In this document: positions 27,638-35,983 of the stretch, in pieces
How the letters are laid out: each line of letters opens with the position of its first letter
Numbering within the stretch: position 1 is the stretch's first letter
Made by a program: the position numbers and the translations under genes
Notes under the pieces: model-generated
The model's input: the letters and a program-made list of their open reading frames with translations, nothing else
Told to the model about the DNA's origin: nothing
Database searches by the model: none
Source: Chryseolinea sp. H1M3-3
GTDB taxonomy: Bacteria > Bacteroidota > Bacteroidia > Cytophagales > Cyclobacteriaceae
Reading direction: 5' to 3'
Assembly: GCF_029360725.1 (NCBI RefSeq)
Contig: NZ_JARKMY010000018.1
Span: 620,001 to 684,000, forward strand
DNA length: 64,000 bases

Positions 27638-28564
27638 ATGAACAGAAGAGACGCGATCAAAGCAGCATCGGTAACAACGGGGCTCGGTCTTTTAGGAACC
27701 GTCGGCTTTGCCAAAGAAAAGAAAAAGCAAGCAGACAAATTCAAATTTTCCCTGAATACAAGCACCATCAGCGGTCAGAAACTCGGTGTTCAAAAATACA
27801 TTGAGATTGCGGCTCGCGCAGGATACGATTGTATGGAGCTTTGGCTACCCGACTTGAAAGTGTACATGGATAACGGTGGCACACTGCCGGCATTAAAAAA
27901 ACTGATCGACGATAGTAAGGTACCAGTTGTTAACGCCATTGGCTTCGCCCCCTGGATGATTGACGATGAAGAAAAACGAAATGCAGGATTCAAACAGATG
28001 CGTCAGGAGATGGAAATCATGGCAGCGCTGGGTTGTCCGCGCATAGCGGCACCATCGGCAGGTATTGGCCCGACTGCACAATTGGATATGTTTATTGTCG
28101 GTGAAAGATTTGCCAAGCTGATTGAGCTAGGTAAAGAGACAGGTGTTACGCCGCAGCTTGAGTTCTGGGGTGCTTCAAGATTCCATCATATAGGGCAGGC
28201 GTTAATGGCGTCTGCGGTGGCAAATAATCCGGGGGCGAAAATTCTCGCTGACGTTTATCATTTATTCAGAGGGAACTCCGGGTTTGAAAGTCTTAAAATG
28301 ATCGACGGAAGCATGATCGAAATTTTCCACATGAATGATTATCCCGGATCAATTCCGCGTGAAAAACAAGAAGACAAAGATCGGATTTACCCTGGAGATG
28401 GTGTCGCACCTTTCAAACAAATTCTAACGGATCTGAAAAACATGAAAGGTCCGAAGGTTCTGTCACTTGAGCTTTTCAACCGCGAATATTGGGCACAAGA
28501 TCCATTACAAGTGGCAAAGACTGGTTTAGAAAAAATGAAGAAAGTGGTGCAGGGAATTGTTTAG
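27638..28564 (+). CDS. Tat-exported sugar phosphate isomerase/epimerase-like TIM barrel
   Basis: The 308-residue protein starts MNRRDAIKAASVTTGLGLLG, a short twin-arginine signal. The body is an AP-endonuclease-2/xylose-isomerase-type barrel. Likely metal ligands are in QLEFWGAS, LADVYHLFRG, IFHMNDYPGS and SLELFNREYW, the Glu/Asp/His/Glu positions of the family. Family members isomerise or epimerise sugars and keto-sugars such as 3-keto glucosides and inosose. It is paired with the Gfo/Idh gene just upstream, a common partnership in inositol and keto-glucoside breakdown. Confidence 0.85.
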   Translation: MNRRDAIKAASVTTGLGLLGTVGFAKEKKKQADKFKFSLNTSTISGQKLGVQKYIEIAARAGYDCMELWLPDLKVYMDNGGTLPALKKLIDDSKVPVVNAIGFAPWMIDDEEKRNAGFKQMRQEMEIMAALGCPRIAAPSAGIGPTAQLDMFIVGERFAKLIELGKETGVTPQLEFWGASRFHHIGQALMASAVANNPGAKILADVYHLFRGNSGFESLKMIDGSMIEIFHMNDYPGSIPREKQEDKDRIYPGDGVAPFKQILTDLKNMKGPKVLSLELFNREYWAQDPLQVAKTGLEKMKKVVQGIV

Positions 28565-28672
28565 TCTTGTTCGATCCCGGACCATAGCCACCACGCCACC
28601 AATGTTTTAATCATGATCTTTATCATCCAACAGCAAATGCGCCAGAACTTTTAACCATTAACCTCTAAGAAA

Positions 28673-29410
28673 CTGAAAGACTTCTTTTCAACCCAATCCA
28701 AAGCTTACGCAACATTTCGTCCGACCTATCCGGAAGAGTTGTATCAGTTTATTTTTAAACATGTAAAAGAATATAATACGGCGTGGGATTGCGCCACAGG
28801 TAACGGCCAGGTCGCACAATACCTCGCACGTTATTTTGAACAAGTGTTGGCAACTGATATCAGTCAGCAACAATTGGATCATGCAGCCCTCAGTGATAAT
28901 ATTATTTACAGCGTTAGTTCTGCAGAGCAGACCTCTTTTAAGGATAACCAATTTGATCTGATTACAGTCGCTCAGGCTTTGCATTGGTTCGATGCCAACA
29001 AGTTTTATTATGAAGCAACACGGGTCGGTAAGCCGGGATCGCTCATTGCCGTTTGGGGATACGGAATGCTGAACATTGAGTCCCGCATTGATGCAATGTT
29101 CAGGTCCTTCTATTCCGACACCGTTGGACCGTATTGGGATGATGCACGCCGCCTTGTTGAGCAAGGGTATAAAACCATTTCGTTTCCCTTTGAAGAAATC
29201 AGCGCACCGGAATTTTTTATTGAAGTACAATGGACGCTCGAACAGCTGTCGGGCTACCTGTCAAGCTGGTCTGCCACGCAAAAATACATCAAAGAAAAAG
29301 GACATGACCCCGTTACACCCTTTATCCAGAAACTTCAGAAACACTGGCCATCCGCTGTTATGAAAGTGTCTTTTCCTGTCTTTTTGCGAATAGGGAGAAT
29401 CATAAAATAA
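28673..29410 (+). CDS. SAM-dependent methyltransferase with a CTG (non-ATG) start
   Basis: The protein of about 245 residues has the class I SAM site TAWDCATGNGQVAQYL and downstream LATDISQQQLDHA, ITVAQALHWFD. Its family normally begins M-K-D-x-F-S-x-Q-S-x-x-Y-A-x-F-R-P-x-Y-P. This frame reads exactly that (LKDFFSTQSKAYATFRPTYP) but with CTG at 28673 where ATG is expected, and an in-frame stop lies only six codons further upstream. A TTG start at 28739 would remove the conserved N-terminus. So either CTG is used or the start has mutated. It is a small-molecule methyltransferase of unknown substrate. Confidence 0.8.
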   Translation: MKDFFSTQSKAYATFRPTYPEELYQFIFKHVKEYNTAWDCATGNGQVAQYLARYFEQVLATDISQQQLDHAALSDNIIYSVSSAEQTSFKDNQFDLITVAQALHWFDANKFYYEATRVGKPGSLIAVWGYGMLNIESRIDAMFRSFYSDTVGPYWDDARRLVEQGYKTISFPFEEISAPEFFIEVQWTLEQLSGYLSSWSATQKYIKEKGHDPVTPFIQKLQKHWPSAVMKVSFPVFLRIGRIIK

Positions 29411-29441
29411 CATCAAATCTCACGGCCAGTAATCCAGCTTA

Positions 29442-29636
29442 TCATAATTCTGTCTGGGAATTGACTACCTCACAAACAAATGTTGCTGCATCGGCCGTGG
29501 ATAGCAAACTTTCAACTTCAAAATCAGCAAAGAAACGTTTCCATGCCATAAAGTATATGATAATGGTAACAAGGATCACATAAAACTGTTGATTCATTAG
29601 ATAGCTGCCTGTTGGAACAAAGCGCTTTGTAGTCAA
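29442..29636 (-). CDS. Possible small membrane protein
   Basis: The frame encodes 64 residues (51 from the ATG at 29597) with one strongly hydrophobic segment (FYVILVTIIIYFMAW). No family is recognised. It fills a gap between two plus-strand genes on the opposite strand and has no clear promoter. It could be a chance frame, so the call is weak. Confidence 0.25.
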   Translation of the reverse strand: MTTKRFVPTGSYLMNQQFYVILVTIIIYFMAWKRFFADFEVESLLSTADAATFVCEVVNSQTEL

Positions 29637-29697
29637 TTATTACATAGCCTTTCATTTGTCCGGAAAGTGCACTATCATGCCACCATATTTTTTTTAT

Positions 29698-31347
29698 ATG
29701 CGCTATGTCATCCTCTCCATCATCGTCATTGGCGTCATCATGGCCTGTGCTAAAAAACCCAGACAAGATTTTGATCTTATCATTCGGAACGGAAATATTT
29801 ATGATGGCTCAGGTGCTGCGCACTTCGTAGGTGATGTAGCTATTCAAGCAGATACCATTGCTGCGATCGGAAACCTGGATGATGCCGTCGGCAAAACAGA
29901 AATAGATGCCAAAGGACTTGCTGTCGCTCCCGGTTTTATAAACATGTTAAGCTGGGCCGACAGAAGCCTGTTAATGGACGGGCGGAGTGTGAGTGACATT
30001 AAACAAGGCGTCACATTAGAAGTATTTGGAGAAGGTTGGTCGCCGGGACCAGTAAAAAGAAAACCGACCAGCAAGCCAGTCGATAGTCTTTGGACGACCC
30101 TAGGGGGATACTTTGACTTTCTTATGAAAAAAGGTGTTAGCCCAAACGTTGCATCTTTTGTGGGCGCGACTTCCATTCGTATTCATGAATTGGGACACGA
30201 TAATCGTCCACCGAAACCTGAAGAGTTGGATCGCATGAAAGCACTTGTTCGCCAGGCCATGGAGGAAGGTGCCATGGGATTAGGGACATCTCTGATTTAT
30301 GCGCCCGCGGACTATGCCTCAACAGAAGAACTGATTGAACTCGCCAAAGTTGCGTCCCAATATGGTGGCATGTATATCACACACATGCGCAGTGAAAGCG
30401 ACAACATTCTGGATGCGATGAATGAAACTTTCCGGATTGCCAAGGAAGCTAATATCGCTGCTGAAATTTATCATCTTAAAATCAATCACGAACGGAACTG
30501 GAATAAGATCGATACAGTAATCGCTAAGCTTGATAGTGCTCAACGGGCGGGGCTCAGAATCACAGCAAACATGTATCCATACATCGCCAGTGCCACAGGG
30601 TTAACAGCAAGGCTTCCGACCTGGGTACAGGAAGGGGGTGCTTCAGCTATGCGGAAAAGAATGAGGACGCCACCCATCAGAAAAAGAGTACTGGAAGAAA
30701 TGAGGTTGGGTATACCAACAAAAAATTCGGATCCCAAAGATGTAATGATGCTGGGATTCAGATTAGATTCTTTAAATAAACTATATCGCGGTAAGCGGCT
30801 TGACTATGTGGCCAGAATGCATGGCAAAGATGCTGATGAGACTGCAGTTGATTTGATCATGAAAGACAAATCCACCATCGCGGCCATTTATTTTTTAATC
30901 TCCGAAGACAACATGAAAAAAATGCTGACACTCCCCTACGTGAGTTTAGGCTCAGATGCTGCATCCATGTCGGACGCCAAAATATTTGCCGACTGGGGTA
31001 CGCATCCACGTGCTTACGGAACCTTCGCGCGCTTCCTTGGAAAATATGTAAGAGATGAAAAAATTGTATCGCTTGAAGAAGCCATTCGCAGGTTAACATC
31101 TTTGCCCGCTACAAATCTAAAAATTAAAAAACGCGGCAAATTACAAGTGGGATTCTTTGCTGATATTACCATTTTTGATGCCGCAACGATCACAGATAAA
31201 GCTACATTCGAACAACCTAAAGCCTATGCGGACGGCGTAAAACATGTGTTCGTCAATGGTGTGCAAGTACTCCGAAATGGAGAACACACGGGCGCAAAGC
31301 CGGGTCGCGTTGTACGCGGACCAGGCTGGAAAAGTCAAATCAAATAA
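29698..31347 (+). CDS. D-aminoacylase-family amidohydrolase lipoprotein
   Basis: The ATG at 29698 gives a lipoprotein signal (MRYVILSIIVIGVIMAC); the frame is open for 14 more codons. About 549 residues. It follows the N-acyl-D-amino-acid deacylase pattern: FDLIIRNGNIYDGSG, LAVAPGFI, ITLEVFGEG-like VTLEVFGEGWSPG, a late GSDAAS, and a closing GKLQVGFFADITIFDA. The usual H-x-H metal pair after PGF is replaced by NMLSWAD. Later His and Asp ligands (MYITHMRSES, IYHLKINHE, GSDAAS) remain. This subgroup may use one metal rather than two. It likely cleaves acylated D-amino acids or cyclic amides outside the inner membrane. Confidence 0.8.
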   Translation: MRYVILSIIVIGVIMACAKKPRQDFDLIIRNGNIYDGSGAAHFVGDVAIQADTIAAIGNLDDAVGKTEIDAKGLAVAPGFINMLSWADRSLLMDGRSVSDIKQGVTLEVFGEGWSPGPVKRKPTSKPVDSLWTTLGGYFDFLMKKGVSPNVASFVGATSIRIHELGHDNRPPKPEELDRMKALVRQAMEEGAMGLGTSLIYAPADYASTEELIELAKVASQYGGMYITHMRSESDNILDAMNETFRIAKEANIAAEIYHLKINHERNWNKIDTVIAKLDSAQRAGLRITANMYPYIASATGLTARLPTWVQEGGASAMRKRMRTPPIRKRVLEEMRLGIPTKNSDPKDVMMLGFRLDSLNKLYRGKRLDYVARMHGKDADETAVDLIMKDKSTIAAIYFLISEDNMKKMLTLPYVSLGSDAASMSDAKIFADWGTHPRAYGTFARFLGKYVRDEKIVSLEEAIRRLTSLPATNLKIKKRGKLQVGFFADITIFDAATITDKATFEQPKAYADGVKHVFVNGVQVLRNGEHTGAKPGRVVRGPGWKSQIK

Positions 31348-31449
31348 GCATTAATGTAAGTTTCGTACCCGAAAGCCATTTTCCCTGGATTTTTTTTGCT
31401 TTATCTTATTTGAATTAGAGAAATTTTTATCAACGACTTCCATTTTGTT

Positions 31450-33438
31450 ATGGCTAAAAATATTTTAGTTGTTTGGCTGATTTTATGCGCATTCACCGGA
31501 TATGCTCAGGATCAGAAAACGCTAATTGCAACCGGTGATAAGCACTATAGCAAGAAAGACTACAAAAATGCATTGGCCGCTTACCTCGCTGCACAGGAAA
31601 TCAATCCCGACGATGCATACCTGAATTTTAAGATCGGCCTTACATATTTGTACTCAGAAACAAAGTCCAAAGCGGCTACTTATATCGACAAAGCGTATCG
31701 ACTCAATCCCGCCGTTAATCCTGACATCGATTATCATTTGGGTATTGCATTTCAAAACACAAACTCCTTCAAGCTGGCGATTGAACATTTCGAACGTTTC
31801 AAAAAAAAGAATAACAAACTGGCAAGCATCGCGGATGAGAAAATAGCAGAATGCCATGTTGCAGATTCACTTTCACAGAACGAGCTTAATGTAATTATCG
31901 AGAATTTGGGACAAGGGGTTAATACAAATTTCAACGATTATTCTCCCATCATTTCCGCAGATGGAAATACATTGATCTTTACCTCCAACAGAACAGATGA
32001 TGTTTCGAAAGTAAAAGCGAATGCGAATTTTGAAGATATTTTTGTGAGTTATAAAAACGGTAACCAGTGGTCGGCACCAAAACCAATCAGTCCAAATATC
32101 AATATCAAATACAATGATGCCGCTGCTTCCCTCTCACCGGATGGACGAACATTATTTTTATACTATGAAGAAGGGGAAGGAGACATCTATATATCTACAC
32201 GCAACGGAGATGAATGGTCTGAACCAAAAGCGCTGAACAAGAACATCAATACAGCCATGTTTTGGGAAACTTGCGCCAGTATTACTGCCGATGGAAAGAA
32301 ACTTTTCTTTGCCAGTAACAGACCAGGCGGCATTGGCGAACTGGACATTTACATGAGTCAGCTTGATGCAAAAGGCGATTGGGGAAAAGCCGTCAACCTA
32401 GGCCCGGTAATCAACACGCCGAACAATGAAGACTCTCCATTCATTCATCATGATGGCGTGACCCTGTATTTCTCGTCCGACGGTCATCCCCGATTAGGAA
32501 ACAGTGACATTTTTACTAGCCAGTATGTGAACAACAAATGGAATAAACCAGAGAACATGGGGTACCCGCTTAACTCCTGGGAGTACGATGGGTTCTTTAC
32601 ATTGTCACCGGACAAAAAGAAAGGATATTTTTCTACGGCCAAAGAAGGCGGGCTCGGCGATGCAGATATTTATTCCATCACTTTCCTGGAACCAAAATAT
32701 AAACCGAAACCCAAGCCGGTGATCGCAAAGGCGGAAGAGGTAAAAATAAAACCAGAGTTACCCAAACATGAAGAGTTTGTCGATCCGGAAATTGAAGTTC
32801 ACAAGATGGCAAAGGTCGTCACGCTGTTAAAAGGTAAAGTTATTGACGAACGTAACGCCGCACCATTAAGTGCGGTCATTTCATTGGTAGACAACGTTAC
32901 TAATAAAGTGATCACGAAAATAAACTCTCATCCCACAACAGGCGAATTTGAGATTACAATTCCTCACGGGGGAAACTACGGTGTGGCTACAGAAAAATCC
33001 GGCTATCTTTTCAACTCCATTAACTTTAACGTTCCTCAGTTTGCCGAATATCAGGAAATCGATACACACATCATTATGGTGAAAGCGGAAGTCGGCTCCA
33101 AAGTCGTTCTGCGAAATGTGTTTTTTGATATCGGAAAGTCAGACTTGAAGACTGAGTCGATTGCTGAGGTGGAAAACATCCGGGAGCTTCTAGTGAGCGA
33201 CCCTAAATTGCGTGTGCAGATCAACGGGCATACCGATAACATGGGTAACGCTACTTCCAACAAAGCGCTTTCCCTTAAACGGGCCTCTTCGGTTGTTAAT
33301 TATCTTGTTCAACATGGCATCGCTGCCACACGTCTTTCGGCAAAAGGTTTTGGTTCAGACCGCCCAATCGTTTCAAACGATGACGAAGAAGGCGGACGTG
33401 CAATCAACCGAAGAACTGAAATTGAAATCATAAATTAG
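31450..33438 (+). CDS. PorE-like TPR / PD40 propeller / OmpA protein
   Basis: The 662-residue exported protein (signal 1-20, ending GYAQ) contains TPR repeats (about 24-140), a WD40-like PD40 propeller (about 150-420, repeated SADGNTLIFTSNR, SPDGRTLFLYYEE, ADGKKLFFASNRPGG), a carboxypeptidase-regulatory-like domain (about 455-540) and an OmpA peptidoglycan-binding domain (about 555-660, VQINGHTDNMG, RASSVVNYLVQHGI). This order matches PorE of the type IX secretion system, though many paralogues with other roles exist. It would sit in the outer membrane and grip peptidoglycan. It is transcribed alone. Confidence 0.85.
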   Translation: MAKNILVVWLILCAFTGYAQDQKTLIATGDKHYSKKDYKNALAAYLAAQEINPDDAYLNFKIGLTYLYSETKSKAATYIDKAYRLNPAVNPDIDYHLGIAFQNTNSFKLAIEHFERFKKKNNKLASIADEKIAECHVADSLSQNELNVIIENLGQGVNTNFNDYSPIISADGNTLIFTSNRTDDVSKVKANANFEDIFVSYKNGNQWSAPKPISPNINIKYNDAAASLSPDGRTLFLYYEEGEGDIYISTRNGDEWSEPKALNKNINTAMFWETCASITADGKKLFFASNRPGGIGELDIYMSQLDAKGDWGKAVNLGPVINTPNNEDSPFIHHDGVTLYFSSDGHPRLGNSDIFTSQYVNNKWNKPENMGYPLNSWEYDGFFTLSPDKKKGYFSTAKEGGLGDADIYSITFLEPKYKPKPKPVIAKAEEVKIKPELPKHEEFVDPEIEVHKMAKVVTLLKGKVIDERNAAPLSAVISLVDNVTNKVITKINSHPTTGEFEITIPHGGNYGVATEKSGYLFNSINFNVPQFAEYQEIDTHIIMVKAEVGSKVVLRNVFFDIGKSDLKTESIAEVENIRELLVSDPKLRVQINGHTDNMGNATSNKALSLKRASSVVNYLVQHGIAATRLSAKGFGSDRPIVSNDDEEGGRAINRRTEIEIIN

Positions 33439-33504
33439 TCACTGGCTTAGTTTTTATTCCGTACAATTTTTTTTACCATTGGTAGGTAATACAAACTATC
33501 TACC

Positions 33505-34251
33505 ATGATATTCAAACTTTTTTTTCTTATCATCCTATTTTCAATTCCGATACTTCCTGCTGCTTTCGCACAAGATGACGCTAAAGAAATTATCATCACG
33601 GAAGGACTGTCAATTATCCCTTTATCAAAAACCGTTTATCAGCACATTTCAGATTTTACATGGGAAAAGGGAAAAGTAAAATGCAATGGCTTGCTTTATA
33701 TCAACGGCAACGAAGGCATTATATGCGACACCCCTACAAATGACGAGCTGTCGAAACATTTATTAAAATGGATCAGTGAAAATCATCCTGGCGTAAAAAT
33801 AAAAGCCCTCATCGTAAATCATTTTCATGAGGATTGCCTCGGCGGTCTTGGTGAATTCCATCGCGCTGGAATTAAATCATATGGGCATTCGCTTGGCCCC
33901 GAGCTCATGAAAATGAAAAACGACTCTTCCGAAGCTCCTCAAAATCTTTTTAAGACGTCACTGGAAATAAAAGTCGGTAACAAGAAAATTATCAATTATT
34001 ATTTGGGTGAGGCACATACACGCGACAATATTATTACCTGGATACCTTCGGAGAAAACAATCTTTGGAGGATGCATGGTGAAGTCAATGAATGCTGACAA
34101 AGGAAACCTCGCCGACGCCAACGTAAAAGAATGGCCCAATACAATTCAGAAAATTAAGGACACTTGCCCCCAGGCGAAGCTGATCATACCCGGCCACGGC
34201 GATGCGGGAGGACAAGAGCTCTTGGATTACACCATACAATTATTCAAATAG
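33505..34251 (+). CDS. Subclass B1 metallo-beta-lactamase
   Basis: The 248-residue protein has a signal peptide (1-22, ending AAFAQ). All six B1 zinc ligands are present: H106, H108 and D110 in NHFHEDCLGGLG, H171 in GEAHTRDN, C190 in FGGCMVKS, and H231 in PGHGDAGG. The cysteine ligand and the G-G-C-x-V-K-S segment separate B1 beta-lactamases from other family members such as hydrolases with an Asp there. Length and signal are as expected. It should hydrolyse beta-lactams, probably carbapenems, in the periplasm. No insertion sequence or integron flanks it, so it looks like an intrinsic chromosomal gene. Spectrum must be measured. Confidence 0.88.
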   Translation: MIFKLFFLIILFSIPILPAAFAQDDAKEIIITEGLSIIPLSKTVYQHISDFTWEKGKVKCNGLLYINGNEGIICDTPTNDELSKHLLKWISENHPGVKIKALIVNHFHEDCLGGLGEFHRAGIKSYGHSLGPELMKMKNDSSEAPQNLFKTSLEIKVGNKKIINYYLGEAHTRDNIITWIPSEKTIFGGCMVKSMNADKGNLADANVKEWPNTIQKIKDTCPQAKLIIPGHGDAGGQELLDYTIQLFK

Positions 34252-34632
34252 GCCACGGCGACCGAAAGGCAAACCCCGCTGCCTTACGATTAATCTTTCC
34301 GTTCCGTGCACATGCTAATTGACTTTTCGAACTTTGACACTTCAACATTTTTTATTAACACCCAACTAAAACTTGCCGTCAACTTTGTATCTTCGCTCTA
34401 CACGAATTTTCGATCAGAATTTTCGTTTCCAAGGCCTCGATCAAAGCCATCTCCCGAAGCTGCCCAATGTACAATGGATGTAGGATGAGTGTAAGATGAC
34501 TGTAGGATACCTGATGCTAACGGCCAACCAACCTGGAGCTACCTTAACGCTAATGACAAACTTTTTTTAAGCCACCAGCAGTGACACAAGTTGTCAAGGG
34601 AGGTGTATTAGCTTTAAGAAAATATTCTTCGT
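34252..34632. other. Intergenic stretch with a short tandem repeat
   Basis: No gene is supported; a plus-strand frame at 34306-34488 has no coding character. The only structure seen is the 11-bp tandem repeat near 34.48 kb. Confidence 0.5.
34479..34511 (+). repeat. Tandem repeat, three 11-bp units
   Basis: Units TGTAGGATGAG, TGTAAGATGAC and TGTAGGATACC follow each other without gaps. The copies differ at one to four positions, so this is an old repeat or a protein-binding array about 120 bases upstream of the next gene. Confidence 0.6.
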
Positions 34633-35136
34633 ATGGCTATTGCAAAGTTTAATCCTATCTTAAAAAGCGTTTCTGGCAAAGTTGGGCTGCGCCTTATGTT
34701 CAAACAACGTGGAAAGACCACGGTACTTTCATCAGTCCCTAGAAAACCTGGAAAAAGAACTGAAGCGCAGAAAGCCTGCGCTGCAAAGTTTAAAGGCGCT
34801 GCCGTATTCGCCAAGGCCGTCCTTCGGAATCAGACCATCAAAGCATATTATAAGGAAATCTGCCGCCAAAGGGATCAGCATAGTGCTTATGTTTCGCTGC
34901 TGAAGGATATTCTGAACAGTCCCATAGCACTTACCGAAGAGCTATTGCTTGAACGTGCGAGTAAGGCTCCGAGGGTGGAAAACAAACCGAAGAACAAAAA
35001 GCATGATCTGGAAGTAATCGTCCGAACCGCACAAGGCGACATTATTGCTCAAGGGTGTGTCAGTCAATCTGATGGAAATCAGTGGATATACAAAGCGCCG
35101 CACAGTGGTATCGAGGTGGTGATAACAAAGGCCTAA
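34633..35136 (+). CDS. DUF6266-like protein of unknown function
   Basis: The 167-residue soluble protein starts with a basic segment, SVSGKVGLRLMFKQRGKTTVLSS then VPRKPGKRTEAQKA, whose G-x-x-G-K-V-G and P-R-K-x pattern resembles the N-terminus of DUF6266 proteins in Bacteroidota. Helices follow (ISQ-like YKEICRQRDQHSAYVSLLKD). The C-terminal 60 residues are a small beta domain (HDLEVIVRT, DIIAQGCVSQSDGNQWIYKA, GIEVVITKA). No function is known. Its high charge suggests nucleic-acid or surface binding. It converges on pgl. Confidence 0.5.
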   Translation: MAIAKFNPILKSVSGKVGLRLMFKQRGKTTVLSSVPRKPGKRTEAQKACAAKFKGAAVFAKAVLRNQTIKAYYKEICRQRDQHSAYVSLLKDILNSPIALTEELLLERASKAPRVENKPKNKKHDLEVIVRTAQGDIIAQGCVSQSDGNQWIYKAPHSGIEVVITKA

Positions 35137-35207
35137 AACTTACTGCCATGTTAAGCATGAAATTTGTTATCCCTCGCCCTTGACTGAGCGTTTTAACATT
35201 TATCCTT

Positions 35208-35963
35208 CTAGTGCTTGATTTTTGAGGCTGCCCCTTCGTCCATAAACCAATACAACGCTCCGTCTACCGGCGTAACCAGCTGCGCGGGATATGCTTCGAT
35301 GTTTCGCGCATCTTCGATGATGTGATGCACCGCCTCCGCCTTCCCGGCACCATAAACCAAGAATGCAATTACATGCGCAGCGTTGATAAGCGGCGCCGTA
35401 AATGTTATGCGATACATGTTTACTTCATCGACAAAAATTTCCTTTACAAGCGCTTTTTGCTCGTGCAATACTTTAGTGTAAGGGAACAAGGAAGCGGTAT
35501 GTGAATTATCACCAAGCCCCAGGAGAATAAGGTCGAAACGACATTCTTCATTGTTAAAATGACTGCGCATTCTGATCTCATAATCGTGTGCGGCTTCTGC
35601 GGGCGGAAGTGCAGTATTCACAGCGAAAACCTGCTCTTGCGAAATTCCTAGCGGCTCAAAAAGGGCTCTTTCGGCCATCAGGTAATTGCTGTCTTTATGA
35701 TAAAGTGCAACGTACCTTTCATCTCCGAAAAAAAAGAATACCTTTTTCCAGTCGATCTTATTTTGATAGGGATCAGATGCCAGCAACTCATACAATTTCT
35801 TAGGCGAGCTTCCACCCGACAACGCTATCGTAAATCTGCCTTGACGGGCAATAGCCTCCTTCGACTGCACTACAATGAAGTCTGCCAGGGCAGTGAGAAC
35901 GTTTTGTTCTTCTTTAAATACTTTTATCAAACCTGTATAAATTAAAGTTAAGTCGCCGGTCAT
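35208..35963 (-). CDS. pgl: 6-phosphogluconolactonase
   Basis: The 251-residue cytosolic enzyme hydrolyses 6-phosphogluconolactone to 6-phosphogluconate, the second step of the oxidative pentose phosphate pathway. Motifs: IALSGGSSPKKLYELL, VFFFFGDERYV, LILLGLGDNSHTASLFP. The length fits DevB-type lactonases. It is the last gene of the pathway operon and starts 20 bases after zwf, whose product makes its substrate. Confidence 0.93.
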   Translation of the reverse strand: MTGDLTLIYTGLIKVFKEEQNVLTALADFIVVQSKEAIARQGRFTIALSGGSSPKKLYELLASDPYQNKIDWKKVFFFFGDERYVALYHKDSNYLMAERALFEPLGISQEQVFAVNTALPPAEAAHDYEIRMRSHFNNEECRFDLILLGLGDNSHTASLFPYTKVLHEQKALVKEIFVDEVNMYRITFTAPLINAAHVIAFLVYGAGKAEAVHHIIEDARNIEAYPAQLVTPVDGALYWFMDEGAASKIKH

Positions 35964-35983
35964 TAATGACTGGTAACCCTATA

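Noticed and set aside
34306-34488. 60-residue plus-strand frame after the beta-lactamase gene
   Set aside because: Residue composition is not protein-like at the end, there is no family resemblance, and the 11-bp repeat runs through its tail.
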